NCBI GenBank assembly: GCA_002118135.1
Contig: BDIU01000210.1
Coordinates: 315,087 to 379,086 of the forward strand
Source: Trebouxia sp. TZW2008
Taxonomy: Eukaryota; Chlorophyta; Trebouxiophyceae; Trebouxiales; Trebouxiaceae
Length of the DNA: 64,000 nucleotides
Direction: 5' to 3'
Below the pieces are notes generated by a model, which made no database searches, was not told the DNA's origin, and worked only from the letters and a program-made list of their open reading frames with translations. A program made the position numbers and the translations under genes. Below are positions 24,770 through 35,900 of this stretch, in pieces; the stretch's first letter is position 1, and each line of letters starts with the position of its first letter.

Positions 24770-26937
24770 ATGTCGATGATGATCTCAATCTTTTGGCAAA
24801 AGATATGAGGTGTGCACGGCAAGCCAGCTTGTGCTGGGTGCAAGCACCAACCTTAGTGATCAATCCTGGTTTGTGTTACGCCATGCAGGACAGCATAATT
24901 GCATTGTATCGTCACACATGACAGGTGCAACTGTCATTGTTTTTGTACCTGATCAGTAGCCATGACATATGACTGCACATGGGGGTTTTCACGCCGTTCT
25001 GCGGTGAGATCGCCGTTCTTGAAGGTGCCTTCACAGCTGATGGTTGCACCCACCAGCTTGACCTTTCCCACCAGGCGAGAGGTCAAGATGCCAGTCCAGT
25101 GCAGAAACGCCTGAGCAGGGGAATACAAGGTAGGGGTGAACCAGGCTGACAGTGATTGCCACAGTTGGACGTCAGACGCTCCTACAAAGATGCTCAGAAC
25201 AAGCCTGACGAGACAGGACTCCGGGCCACACAAACCTAGCACATGTGCTGGAATGTGTCATTACAATTGTTGTTATGATGATTGTTATTACTATCATTAT
25301 TGTTATTGTCTCAACCCACCGCAACTTGCACTAGTGTTGCAGAGGCACCAAAGTGCGTGCTGCAACTTCTGCATATCTCTGTATGCATGCAGGTGTGAGG
25401 CGCATGAGCAAGCTTGAAATGTTACAGAACTGCAAGCCAGCATGAGACATTCCTACAGCACACCAGTACTCATGCCAATGGCACATTCAACGCCGTCAGG
25501 TTGTGTACAAGCAAGTGCAAACAAGCTAGACGCCAGAAGTTGAGTCAATAGTGAGCATACCGGCCAGTACGCAGGCAGATGTGGGCCTCTGATTGAGGAG
25601 TTCATGAAGACAATGAATCTATAGCTGCTGACATCTGCGACAGCGCTGCTGAGCGCCCAGCCAAAGGTGCCCCAGTCATAGCAGACATTGTCATGAAAGA
25701 TGTAGCGAGCGTTGCTTGGCAGGTCTGGCAAGGGCACTTGAGAAGGCAGTATGCCTTTGCCCTGCATTGCAGACTTGCTTCAATGTCTAATGCTGGCTGA
25801 CGTGCTCTTGTCATTCATCCATTCATTCATCCCTCCATTCAGTCATTCATTGATTCATGACACGTGCTAGACAAGATCTGCAGGCCCAGCTAGGTATGTC
25901 CTGGAGCAATCAAGGTCTCCAACCAGTTTGGGCTTGCGCTGACTTACACCACGTGCTCTTGTGCTGCACATCACAGTCCTGTCTGCTGGATGGTGTGCTG
26001 TATTTGATGCATCTGCAAACAGGTGCCAGGACAGAGAATACCTCATGTGGCCTTCTCAGTACAGGTTGTGTGCAAAACCTATCATGCGCTCATGTTTGCA
26101 TGTCCATGCACTGAGGCGTGCATTGTTATCTTCATGACAACTTTGGAACTTGTCAATAAGCAGCTTCACATGGCTGTGAAATATGCTAGAATGCATATGG
26201 ACATCTTGGCATACATGCACAACTGAGCCTGTTTTGGACATTGTCTGTATGACGCCCTACTGGGTGTTTGAGACATCAAAACAATAGTGTAATGTCAGCA
26301 ACAAGTGAGCACACATCTTACCTCCTGCACTACGATGACATAGTCACAACCGTCGCCCTCTGACATGCCATGCTGCACAAAGTAGTGCAGGTTGCGCTCA
26401 TACTCAGTGTCTGAGTTGGAGTAGGCGTATAGCACCAGCGTCTCTGGCTGCTCGCTGGAGAGTAACCCCAGCTGCTGTGCTGCTGACATCCACCTTGAGT
26501 CCTCAAACCTAAAACATGTTGCAACTGATCGGTTTTCACTCTTAGCCAACCACTTGAAGGCCCACAAGATACAATGATGTAAGAGAGACACAAGACACAA
26601 AAGATACATGAGAGACACAATACACACAGACACAAGAGAGACACAAGACACAACAGACACAAGACACAGCAGAGACACAAGACACAACAGAGACACAAGA
26701 CACCAAAGAGCCTGGAGCCAGTTTACTGAAGCAGCAGTGATGCTGTCAGATGCCACTTCAAACATCCCTAACTTGTGTTAAAGCAAAGGCTTACTGTGGC
26801 TGTGTCAAAGCTGATGTCAGCAGCATCACTAGTCCAATCACAAGCGTCGCAGCCAAGGCTGGCAGAACCAGCTTGCTGCGCATTCCGAGAATGTGCTGCT
26901 CCTTTCTGGTCCCGACTGGGGAACTCAGAGCCTTCAT
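22103..26937 (-). CDS. Type II membrane glycosyltransferase-like protein
   Basis: Eight exons close in phase to 489 aa: 26795-26937, 26322-26508, 25561-25761, 24949-25110, 24392-24582, 23607-23754, 22921-23126 and 22103-22334. A short cytoplasmic N-terminus is followed by one membrane segment (LVLPALAATLVIGLVMLL). The luminal part has the order 'LVLYAYSNSDTEYERNL', 'FHDNVCYDWGTFGW', 'FIVFMNSSIRGPHLP', 'VKLVGATISCE', 'PHVQSYVMATD', 'GYTIDSLMLKYQG', 'DGINLNPLETVFIKVK' and a C-terminal 'DHFVHDGQFEGRTFEFTC'. I know this order from conserved, poorly characterised Golgi glycosyltransferase-like proteins of algae and plants. Donor and acceptor sugars are unknown. A further open stretch (about 23430-23530) might be an optional exon. 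The fifth and the last exons have decayed duplicates nearby. Confidence 0.72.
22360..22505 (-). pseudogene. Echo of the last glycosyltransferase-like exon
   Basis: This copy of the terminal exon start (FTCWPEGSSSSP) keeps the acceptor tctgcag, but has a stop (TGA) 14 codons in, soon after the SSSSP stretch. The genuine copy at 22103-22334 remains open for 77 codons. If spliced, it would give a shorter alternative C-terminus. Confidence 0.65.
24250..24355 (-). pseudogene. Echo of glycosyltransferase-like exon 5
   Basis: It repeats the 3' half of the exon at 24392-24582, the GYTIDSLMLKYQG...NWNCNAG part, about 120 bases downstream. It reads through as a variant (GYTVASLMLKHQGPDWLN) but has no good acceptor at the corresponding point. 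Confidence 0.7.
24733..24766 (+). repeat. GCT/CTG microsatellite
   Basis: About 11 GCT units in an intron of the glycosyltransferase-like gene. It is preceded by four imperfect copies of a 'tggtgagtgtcac' motif between 24640 and 24720. Confidence 0.85.
25864..25941. repeat. Dispersed ~80-bp repeat, copy 3
   Basis: Same family as the copy at 61182 but reverse orientation ('gctagacaagatctgcaggcccagc...ccaaccagtttgggcttgcgct'). It lies in a glycosyltransferase-like intron. The upstream 'cattcat' runs match the gaatgaatg flank of other copies. Confidence 0.65.
26577..26705. repeat. Short-unit tandem repeat (gacacaaga-type)
   Basis: Roughly a dozen imperfect copies of a 9-10 base unit (agacacaaga / gacacaacag) in an intron of the glycosyltransferase-like gene. 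Minus-strand frames here read as Leu/Ser/Val/Cys-rich nonsense and are not genes. Confidence 0.85.
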
Positions 26938-28062
26938 GCTGACCAGCTTCTGGTTCTGCAGATCTTCTTCAGGCAGCAAAGGAAGTAGTGGTGCTTTGCC
27001 CCTGCTTGGCACATCATTGCTGTCATTACTGATGCTGTCTCAGTGACACAAAAACGCATGCAGTTTGACCATGGCATCACTTTCAACTTCTGCTATGCTG
27101 CTCACTGCCGACAAAATCTGGATTGGACAAAACCAAATCATCACCTACACAAATGCAGCAGTTTGCAAAGACCCAGGTGTTGTGTGACAAAGATTCAGAT
27201 GCAAATTCTGCTATGCCTACCCTTGCTAGCTACAAGTGGACAGCATTTTGGCAGCTCAACAAGTCGGACAACAAGCGTTGGCACAACGCAACTTTGCGAC
27301 TGGACTCCAGACTTATGCACACCATATTGCAAGTCAGTATGGCTGCAGCTCAAGGTGCTGGCTCACCTAAAGGCCAGTATTTTGTCATTCAGGTGCATGC
27401 TAGCGCAGGTTTCGCTGCAACGACCTGGGATCAGTAAACTGTCGCCGCAGTTGACTTGAGAGATACAAATGCTCTGTCAGAGGCAAAAGCAGTAGCTCTG
27501 TAGATGTCCCCGGTGAGTGTTCAGTGTCAGCATGTGTATAAAGGTTGCAACGTTTTGACCAGGGTCTCACAGAAGTGTCGGTGATCGAGTGTAATTCTGA
27601 GCCTTCTCGTATTTTGGATTGATAGTAGGACTGTACCCTGGCAACGTGGCAGCTTCACACGGATTGCCTGATACAAAAGTGCAAGCTGGTCAGCAAAGGG
27701 CGATGCCGAAACACGACTCAAAAAGCTGTCGGTGCAGCACGAATGCCGCGAGTCACAGGCTCAAGACAGAATGTTGCTGCAAGCCTCGAGACTGACGGTG
27801 CAATCCTTGCTGTAGTCGGCGACCAAAGTATTGATCTCTAGCAGTCATGGCACCTGCAAGGGATTCAGGCATTTCGAATCTGAGCCGGCTCAGCAGAAGA
27901 TGAACCGGTGAGCAAGTTTTGGCAAACAAAGACTGACCAGACTCTCGAATCTGCAAAGCGATTTTGATCTGCGCGAGCAGAGCAAAGCGCGCTTATCAAT
28001 TACGTTTGCAGCATTGACGCCTTTTCTCATTGCAGTTATTGTCTTCGCATTGGTGCAGCGCA
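26938..28062. other. Divergent promoter region, glycosyltransferase-like / rubredoxin
   Basis: These are divergent genes (minus to the left, plus to the right). A plus-strand frame at 27123-27437 is open for 104 codons but matches nothing I know and has no clear start context. No TATA box is obvious. Confidence 0.4.
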
Positions 28063-29027
28063 ATGCTGGCAAGTTCAGTTGCGAGCACATGCGCTTTGGC
28101 AAGCCACCCGAATTCTTGTAGACAGGTCGAATCAAGACGCGTGCGTTCAACACTTGAATCCGCGCCGGCTGCAGCCCATGTTTGCTCCTGCAGACCTGCG
28201 TCAGCACCTTTCTGCAAAGTGAGTAGTTGATCCTCATGGTGCTGCACCATGTCTTTTGCACACCGCTCATGTGCTGATTTTCTGAGCACGTGCAGGTGCA
28301 AACAAAAGTTTGCAAGCGTGTATTGAAGCGACGTCGGCGTTGCCAGGCAACTGCCAAACAGGACACTGATCTCGACAAACCAGAAGACGACACAGACATT
28401 GATGTAAGCGGCTGTGCACTTAGCACATTGCACTTCAGCCAGAGGCGGACAGTATGACATGCAATGCAGAACACAGAGTCAGAGTTGGCACAGAAACAGG
28501 CTGAACAAACACGGCTTCGGAAGGCCGAGAAGTTTATGAAACTGGGAACGGGACAAGCAGAATGTGCCAACTGTGGCTATCAGTATGACCCAAAAAAGGG
28601 CGACAGTGAGTACCCAGTGTCCCCTGGGACAAAGTTTGAGGTATGCCTAAGCACGCATTCTAACTTGCGGTTCTGCGGCAAACACATGTCAATATTGCTT
28701 GCCATGTATCAGCTTAGACTTGCAATTGCACTGCAACAGCCATTGTGAACTACAGCTGTCAAGGTTTGCCGAAGTTGTGCTTGATCTCGTTTCTTTGCAT
28801 AAGCCACTTGCTATGTGCAGAACTTGCCAGAAGACTGGCAGTGTCCTATATGTGGAGCAGCAGGAGCCACTTTCCAGTCAAGAGCACGAGTTGTAGCTGG
28901 ATTTGCAGAAAACCAGGGATATGGCTTGGGAGGCAATTCTTTGACATCAGGCCAAAAGTCACTGCTGATATACGGCAGTTTGCTTGTAGGCTTTGCTTTC
29001 TTCATTCTGGGCTACTTCTTGCAATAG
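28063..29027 (+). CDS. RBD1: Membrane-anchored chloroplast rubredoxin (RBD1-like)
   Basis: Plastid rubredoxins of this type act in photosystem II assembly at the thylakoid. Four exons, 28063-28218, 28296-28403, 28470-28640 and 28821-29027, join in phase to 213 aa. The N-terminus is rich in Ser, Ala and Arg with almost no acidic residues, as expected for a chloroplast transit peptide. An acidic linker (DTDLDKPEDDTDID) follows, then a helix (ELAQKQAEQTRLRKAEKF). The iron site is formed by 'CANCGYQYDP' and 'LPEDWQCPICGA', two CxxC pairs about 35 residues apart. One C-terminal membrane segment (SLLIYGSLLVGFAFFILGYF) ends the protein. The ATG at 28464 is not used: it overlaps the acceptor of exon 3. 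A long minus-strand frame over this gene is a shadow. Confidence 0.92.
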
Positions 29028-29296
29028 TTTGCATGTCTTGTTTATCTTTCAGCAGACTATCAGCAGAATCACGAGCAGCTTATGGACCAAAACATTGCAA
29101 CAGACTTGCGCAATGCTAGTTACTACTATTCAAACGAAATTGAAACATCCTGCAACTATAACGCCAACATTTTATGGTACACAAGATGCCTACACGTAAT
29201 GGTAAGTAACTGACTGCATGATGTCCATGAGCATACCCAAACGGATGGGCGGTGCTGTGTGCTAGACAATATGTTGCCAACGAAGCAGCAAATGCA

Positions 29297-32106
29297 TCAC
29301 TTTGGGCCTGGCAACTTTGCCTTCTTGGCAGCAAGATCGCCAGCTGCATTCTGCCGTTCCCGCTTGAGACCCTGCAGATCAGAATCTCACACAAATGAGC
29401 AACAGCACAAGATTCAAGTCTATGTGTCACGCTCAGCTGGGTGATGCAAATTTCAGCAAAATAGATGGTTCACTCAGTTGGTGGTCTGGAAAATAGATGA
29501 CGTGGCACTTGAGCACAATGCGGATTGCATGTTGCTTGAGCTTTGCACAGCAATTTTGATTCACATAGTGCGTCAAATGCCAGATGCCAGCAAATGTTTG
29601 TCAAGCAGAAAACATAGTGTCGCCCTTACCTTCATCTTGTTGAGGGCCATGGAGTCGAGGTCTTGCTTGGGCATGTAGATGCGACCAACCTTGCCCTCAA
29701 GACTGTCAAAGGACACATTCTTCTCCTGCAGACATTTCACAACACTGCTAAGCACAACAATCTGCTGACATTTCACCACACTGCTAAGCATGACAGCTTT
29801 CAGACATTCTGCAGCAACTGCTAAGCACAACAACCGTGGAACACTAGCGATTATGCTGACAATGTATGTCACTGATGCAAGAAGCTGTACATGAAGTTAA
29901 CAGAAACCCAGTACTGATGCTATGCCTCAGCGTTTGGAAGTCCAATTGGCCCCGGCAGCTCAGCCGACAGCACGGCGCAACTCAGGACACTCTCAATTGC
30001 AGACAGCGTCAGATCTACCCAACTTGTCTCGACACAAGTGCTGAGACGTAGATTGTTGACAATTTACTTCATTGAATTCAACAAGTTAACTGCCTGGCAA
30101 ACATATATGCAGGATGCCAAAGACGCACACATGCAGCAACATGTGCAGCCTTCTTGAGGCCACAAATCAGCTCAAATCAACAAATTGACGCAACACCAAC
30201 CTTCTTCTTTTCAAGCTTGGGCTGTTTCATGGACTGCATCTGAATCTCATCTGGGGCTGGTCGGCTTCTTCTCAATGAGAAGTCTACCCGGGGACCAATC
30301 TCTGCTAGCTCTGTGCGGGGCACTTGTGCACCAGACCTCTTGAAAGCAATAGCATACTGCCGGAGTAACAGCCGGTCACCCGTTGCTGCTACAAACATGA
30401 CATGGTCCAGCCCCTGCGAAGCGAAAGTATGGTGAGGGAAGCAGCAATCCTGGGCTGCTGCTACCCATAGGCATCATAACATCATAAAATCATAACATGA
30501 TGCCTGATGCTATGGAGTTTCCTTTTGTGTTCAAGAAGGAGAAAATGCTGCTCTCTAGTTACAGCACTATGCACAAAGGAGGGATACACCGAAATGAGAT
30601 GCTGAATGCAGATGCTCAGTATGCAGCAAAAATGGCTGAGCAGCACCCTCTACAGGGCTGACTGTTGTCAGCAGATTGAGCTGTGACTAGTACTATAGTT
30701 TAACGGCAAGCATTCTGCAGATTGCAAGCAAAATGGCTCATAAGCAGCTACAGAGCATGGATAAGAAGTGCGATGCAGGGTTGAGGTGTTACAGTAATTT
30801 CTCTTTGTACAGACACTTGATGTAAGGACACTTGTTGTAAGGACATTCTCAATGTAAGGACAGCGCAATTGGTTACCAATCATTGCATTCTGACTGCAGT
30901 GGCACCTCTGAGTAAGGACAATCTGATATACCGACAAATTTGTTCAGCCGAGGCAGTCATTACAAAGAGAAGTGCTAAACCTTCAAGTTGATGGCATCTA
31001 TTTGTCTGCCTCTGAAAAAGTCAAGCAACAAGCTCTTAGCCATCTTCAGCTCAGGGTTGTTGTCAAAGCCCTCTCCCACAAACACAAAGCATGGCTGCAG
31101 TCAAGCATAATTTACTTCAGAGGATGACGCATGGGATGATGCTCTGCCACCTACTGCGGCACTTCAGTCAATCATTCCATTCACAATGCGTGCTAGACAG
31201 GACCAGCAGGCCCAGTTGGGTACGTACTGAAGCAATCAACTGTCTTCAACCAGTTCGGTCCTGTGCTAACTCAAATTGTTTGTATTGAGCAAGAGGGGCG
31301 AGGGTACACTTAGACATAGCATTGTGCAGGAAGATAGTATCAGAACAGGTTTGCCGCAAGCAATTGCTTGATTCATGCAGAAAGTCAGCCATCATGCTCG
31401 GTCTGGCAAAACTCAACACGTCCAGTCAGTGCCTCATCTGCATGCTGGCAAGTTTACCTTGTTGCCTATCTGCACAGCTGTTGCAGACTTTGCAAATGCT
31501 TTGATAGGTGTAAATCGCTCGACGCCAAGCTCCAGAACGTCATGCAGGCGACTGTTAAAGAATCGCCCTAGAGTGATGTTGTGCGGCCTCTTCTTGCTGT
31601 GGTTGCCCAGAGCAAACAGACTGCTGTCTGTCTTCTGTGAAAAGTGCTCTAGATTGGTGTCACCACCTGCCTCAAATGGCCGCACATCATCATTTTTCCT
31701 GGTGTATTTGACTGAGTCTCCCTGCAGATTGAAAATGTTCCAAACTAGCCATAAAACTGCAGCTTGCAAATGATGTATTGCGCGCAAAAATCTTATTGTA
31801 CTGCAGGACAAGGAGCTGCAGCAGGCATTGACTCACAGCAGCTTTGAGCTTGTGCAGGTCTGACAAGACGTCTTTTGTAATTTGGCTAGTCTTGCCTCCA
31901 AAAAGGATCAAAGCTCGCTTAGGATCCTCTACCTGCAATGTACAGTCCAGCCACATGACGTGTACACAGCACGCTGCAGGGCGTTGTCAAAGCTGCAACC
32001 TTCTACGCAGTTTACTGACCAACTTTGGCTCGCGTTGTTGAAGCGCTCGCTTTCCCTTTTTGGTCTTTGGTTTCTGTAGCTTGGTTTCTGCGCCAGTCGT
32101 CTTCAT
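29297..32106 (-). CDS. RPF2: Ribosome production factor 2 (Brix domain)
   Basis: RPF2 works with RRS1 to place 5S RNP into the pre-60S ribosomal subunit in the nucleolus. Seven exons in coding order, 32020-32106, 31837-31932, 31458-31721, 30981-31094, 30201-30413, 29630-29725 and 29297-29371, close to 314 aa, the usual length. Hallmarks: 'KTKKGKRALQQREPKL', 'YTRKNDDVRPFE', 'SQKTDSSLFALGNHSKKRP', 'NITLGRFF', 'GLDHVMFVAATGD', 'RTELAEIGPRVDFSLRR', and the basic C-terminus with GLKRERQNA. Intron 4 (30414-30980) contains a TA-flanked inverted-repeat element whose right end lies within a few bases of the splice donor (GTTTAG). Confidence 0.96.
30792..30976. mobile_element. MITE-like element, copy A, in RPF2 intron 4
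   Basis: A non-coding unit of about 185 bases with terminal inverted repeats (left 'cagtaatttctctttgta', right 'tacaaagagaagtgct') and several internal 'gtaaggaca' motifs. A second copy at 52985-53158 is clearly homologous along its length. Left flank is TA; the right flank is degraded. TA targets and CAG...CTG ends are typical of Tc1/mariner/pogo-type non-autonomous elements. Confidence 0.75.
31191..31269. repeat. Dispersed ~80-bp repeat, copy 4
   Basis: Reverse-orientation copy (tgctagacaggaccagcaggcccag ... cagttcggtcctgtgcta) with short inverted ends TGCTAGACAGGACC and GGTCCTGTGCTA. It lies in RPF2 intron 3. Confidence 0.75.
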
Positions 32107-32930
32107 GCGAGACCGCCCGGCGACTGCTGTGCACCAAAGTTGTCCAGCGACAACGCTCAGTTCAGCTGTCGCGAGGGCCTCTGGGCAGTGAAAGGTGGAC
32201 AACTCTCACGTCGCAGATGCGTGACAACGAAGCGGCAGATTTGGTCTGGCAGTGTCGCGACGAGACCGAGCAGGTCTCAGGCGAGTCTTTCCTACTGGGC
32301 CTGGGGTTTATGAACAAATCTGCTTCACGAAGGCCTGTGCAACTGTCGGAATACTGTCGGAGTTCAAGGCCTGGCGGTGTATAGGGTTTCAAACCCTAAG
32401 CAAGCTTCTGCCGCACTTTGGCAGATGCTTGCACAAGCATGCCTGAAGGGTATTCTGTCAGTCTCTGATGTAAAGCTGTCAACACAAATACTTGTCAAAA
32501 TAGTGACCCGCTTGTGGCAGTTTCACATCAACGCGTGTGATAGCCCGCGAATGGTGACGGCCGTCACCATTGCTACTTTGACCGCCTAGCCTGCTTCTGT
32601 GCTGGGCTGTGTTTTGCACCTCATGGCACATCACAGGTCATGCCAAAGCAGGCAACGCACGCCATGCGCATGCACGCTCCACGGATGTCTCTCGTTGCGT
32701 TGACCTATTAAGGCTGTGTTTGCTCGACAATCGCTGCGACTGGACTGCATCAATGCTCACAACGTCTTTATAGGCTAGTTCTGGTGGTCACGGTGACGTC
32801 TGCTAGCACCATCGCAACCGAGCGCTGCGCAACTTGATCTGCAACGGCCAAGCGTTACATCTGCAAACGGACAGTACCATAAGTTCACTGCTAAACTCGC
32901 CAGCACGCAATGCTGGGGCCCGGCGGGACC
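32107..32930. other. Divergent promoter region, RPF2 / coiled-coil gene
   Basis: RPF2 reads left and the coiled-coil gene reads right. Plus-strand open stretches at 32025-32384 and 32377-32589 could be a small unrecognised gene: one contains the polar piece 'MRDNEAADLVWQCRDETEQ'. No splice pattern or family supports it. The string 'gggtttcaaaccc' at 32385 is a small palindrome. Confidence 0.35.
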
Positions 32931-35900
32931 ATGTCGGGGCTGTACTACGATGACGCGCGAGGTCTTCGGTGAGCGTACGTCCTGCAGAGCCAATTGTCCG
33001 TTGCAACAATCGAAGCCAATATTGGGGGACTTGTGTGCGCAGGAAAAAGAACAAAAGGTGGAGGCTATTGCAGTCTTACTTACCGTTCCTTGGCTGGGGC
33101 TTGCTAGCCCTTGTAGCGATTTTCCTGACATTCCGAGAAGTGCATGTAAGCCGCTTGGGGCAATCTCTGAAATCCACACAGCAAGCTTTGCAATTAGTGC
33201 AAGGCGAGAGAGGTGAATGGCAGGTATGCGTTGACATTTCTCTGCGTCAGCGGAGTCTTTGGTGCTCACAAATGTATTGCTGTCTTGGCTCACAATTGTC
33301 ATGCAGCAGTAACACCCCACCTTGCATCACAGCACATTCAAGCACTTGATGGCATGTGTTGTTACACATGAGCGTGTGCATCATTGTGATCCTCATTTTC
33401 CAATGGACCGTAATCTTTCTTGACATTACATCGTTTGTGAAATCAGGCATCCGCCTCTGCCAAAGATAGGAGCATATCACAAATGACGCAGAAGATCAAC
33501 CAGATAGAGAGAGATCTCAAGAAATCGCAGAATCAATTTGCTGACGAGAAGTCCAGACTGACAAGCAGAGAAGCAGAGCTCCTGAAAGCCAAAGCGGATG
33601 TATGCTCTTTGCCCAATGCATGCTCTGCAGTGGCACAATAGATGACAGCAATGCTGGTCAGAGTACTGCATGATTCACATCCGCACAATGCATGGTACAT
33701 GTTGCTGATGGTTTGGGGGAATGCAGCCAACTGTCAACAGGCCACACAGACTCTGAATTGCATGGATCCTGCTTCACTCAGTTGCTGTATCCAGGTCTGC
33801 AAACTTGCATGTTTTCATGTGGCAACAAACTGCTGCATACGTGTATGCATGTCTGTAGCTACTTCATGGTGCACCAGGGGTGCGAAAACCAAATGCTGAA
33901 TGTCTTTCAGTCAGCAAAGGATATAGCGCATTGCTGTCCAAGCAGACAGACGTCATACTCTGTCTTGCTTTGTGTAGAGAAACCACTAGAGAAAAGACAA
34001 TCAAGGAAACAAAACGTGTGCTTCCTCTGAAGCAGTTGCAAGTTGGAGAAATTGTTCTTGTGATCTGCAGAGTATTGCAGCAATCAGGGAGTTGCAGAGC
34101 ATTGCATAGGAAGCATATATATGTTGGCTTCTGTGTCAACCCCTCTGGGGCAAACACCACAAAGTAAACAAAGTACAACTGCTTTTCTGTGAAGATGGTG
34201 CAATCAAGGAGACTTTGTGATCTGCAGAGTATTGCAGCGCACACAGAGTTGCAGGAGATACATCAAAAGGCTTTGTCAGACCACAGCAGCACATCACACC
34301 AGGCCTCCAGCTGTTCGCAAACTCTCACACAGATGAAGACAAAGTAAGGCAACCAATGACATGTTGACATGTGGCATGTGACATGCGTAGCAATTGCATG
34401 TATTGCATTCATTCAACATGCTCAGAGCTCCTGTCAAGAAGTAACACAGAGGAGGACTTACACAACTACTTTGATGGATGATAAGAGTAATCACTGTCCA
34501 TGCTGTGTACTTGAAACAACTGAGTTGCTCATCTGCAAAGCTGTGCAGGCAGGAATGCAGAGCTGTCTAAGGATTTTGGTCAGCTGTATTATGTTGCTCA
34601 TGACGAAAGTCAGATTCAGTTTGCATCTTGTCTGCTGCTAGTAACGTTAACCTGCATAGCTTTGCATTGCAGGAATGCAGAGCTGTCTAAGGATCTAGGC
34701 CAGCAATATGATGTGGCAGCTGAGCTCAGGCGAAGCCTTGAAGCAGAAGTTGCGCTACACAAAAGCAATGTGAGTCACTGTGAAACCTGCAATTGGTCAT
34801 CCTGGCTAAGAGCTATCACAATAATAGCCATGCGAGTCATTCTGCAGAATTTCTTATTGACCCTGATTTCTTTGGGACCAGTTGTCGTCATCAAAGATTG
34901 CAAGCTGTTTGACACCATCGGAGCATGTGTCTGTAATCTTTCTGTTTGCATGAGCCTTGGCAGCATTGGAATATGATGTTGCAAATGAGCTCAGGCGAAG
35001 CCTTGAAGTAGAGGCGGCACTGCACAAAAGCAATGTGCGTTGTCCTGTCGAAACTAAAACCCAGCTTGCCTGGCAAGATAGAACTTGTGCTGAACACACC
35101 TAGCATCTTTGCCAGAATATATCATTTAGTCAATAATGACATGACTATGTTGCTTTACTCTGCCATCCCCATACCGCCATTCAGACTCTAACTGTCACCG
35201 CAAATCTGCAAGCTTTTTGGTTCTGCGGCAGGGTGCCTGCAAACGCTCCTTGTGCGAGCATCAGCAGTGTTGCCGTGTGTCTTCCGGGCATGTTTGGGTT
35301 CAGCTTTGCACAAGTAATCTTGTGAATGAGCAGGCCTCCTGTGGTCACTGGGTGTCAAGTTTGACTTGTGCTGGCGCAGTCGACATGCCTGACAGTGTCA
35401 ATGTTGCCCTGCAAAACGACCTGCTGTTGTAGCTGTTGCTGCATCTGTTTCCAGACAAGCGCAGCAATGATAGCATTAAACTCCTGCAAGCCCAGTCTTG
35501 AGCAGGTGGTTCATCATAGGAGCCTCAGATGGCTGGGGCACACAGCACGCACGTCACAGGATGAATTACCTTTTCATTATATGTTGGGCAGTTACCAGGT
35601 ACGAAAGCTAGGGGCCAACCCAGAGACACTTGGCAGACAACCGTGTACAAGTACCTCTCTTCCCACCATGCTGAATGCAAATGAATTAGGTTAGCACAGG
35701 ACCAAACCGGCTGTGACACAGTCCACCACTCAATTGAACACCTAGCTGGGCCTGCTGAGCCCGTCTAGCACACGGGTTCAAGGAATCTCTCAAGAGCATG
35801 CAGCAGCAGCATTGACGTGGTGCAGGTGCTGATGCCACGCATCAAATGTGGTGCTGCTGCAGAAATGTGAATGCAATTGCGCATGGTGCTTTGAATGTGA

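Noticed and set aside
26295..26765. Cys/Leu/Val-rich minus-strand frame suggesting membrane protein
   Set aside because: The hydrophobic part is the read-through of the gacacaaga tandem repeat in an intron; only 26322-26508 is a real exon.
27123..27437. 104-codon plus-strand frame in the glycosyltransferase/rubredoxin intergenic region
   Set aside because: No recognisable domain, no good start context and no flanking splice sites; kept only as an intergenic note.
27890..28570. 226-codon minus-strand open frame
   Set aside because: It lies antisense to three exons of the rubredoxin gene, whose plus-strand exons close in phase and carry both CxxC pairs. The minus frame has no family content.
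32025..32589. Plus-strand open stretches between RPF2 and the coiled-coil gene
   Set aside because: They partly overlap RPF2 exon 1 on the other strand and do not join into a recognisable protein.
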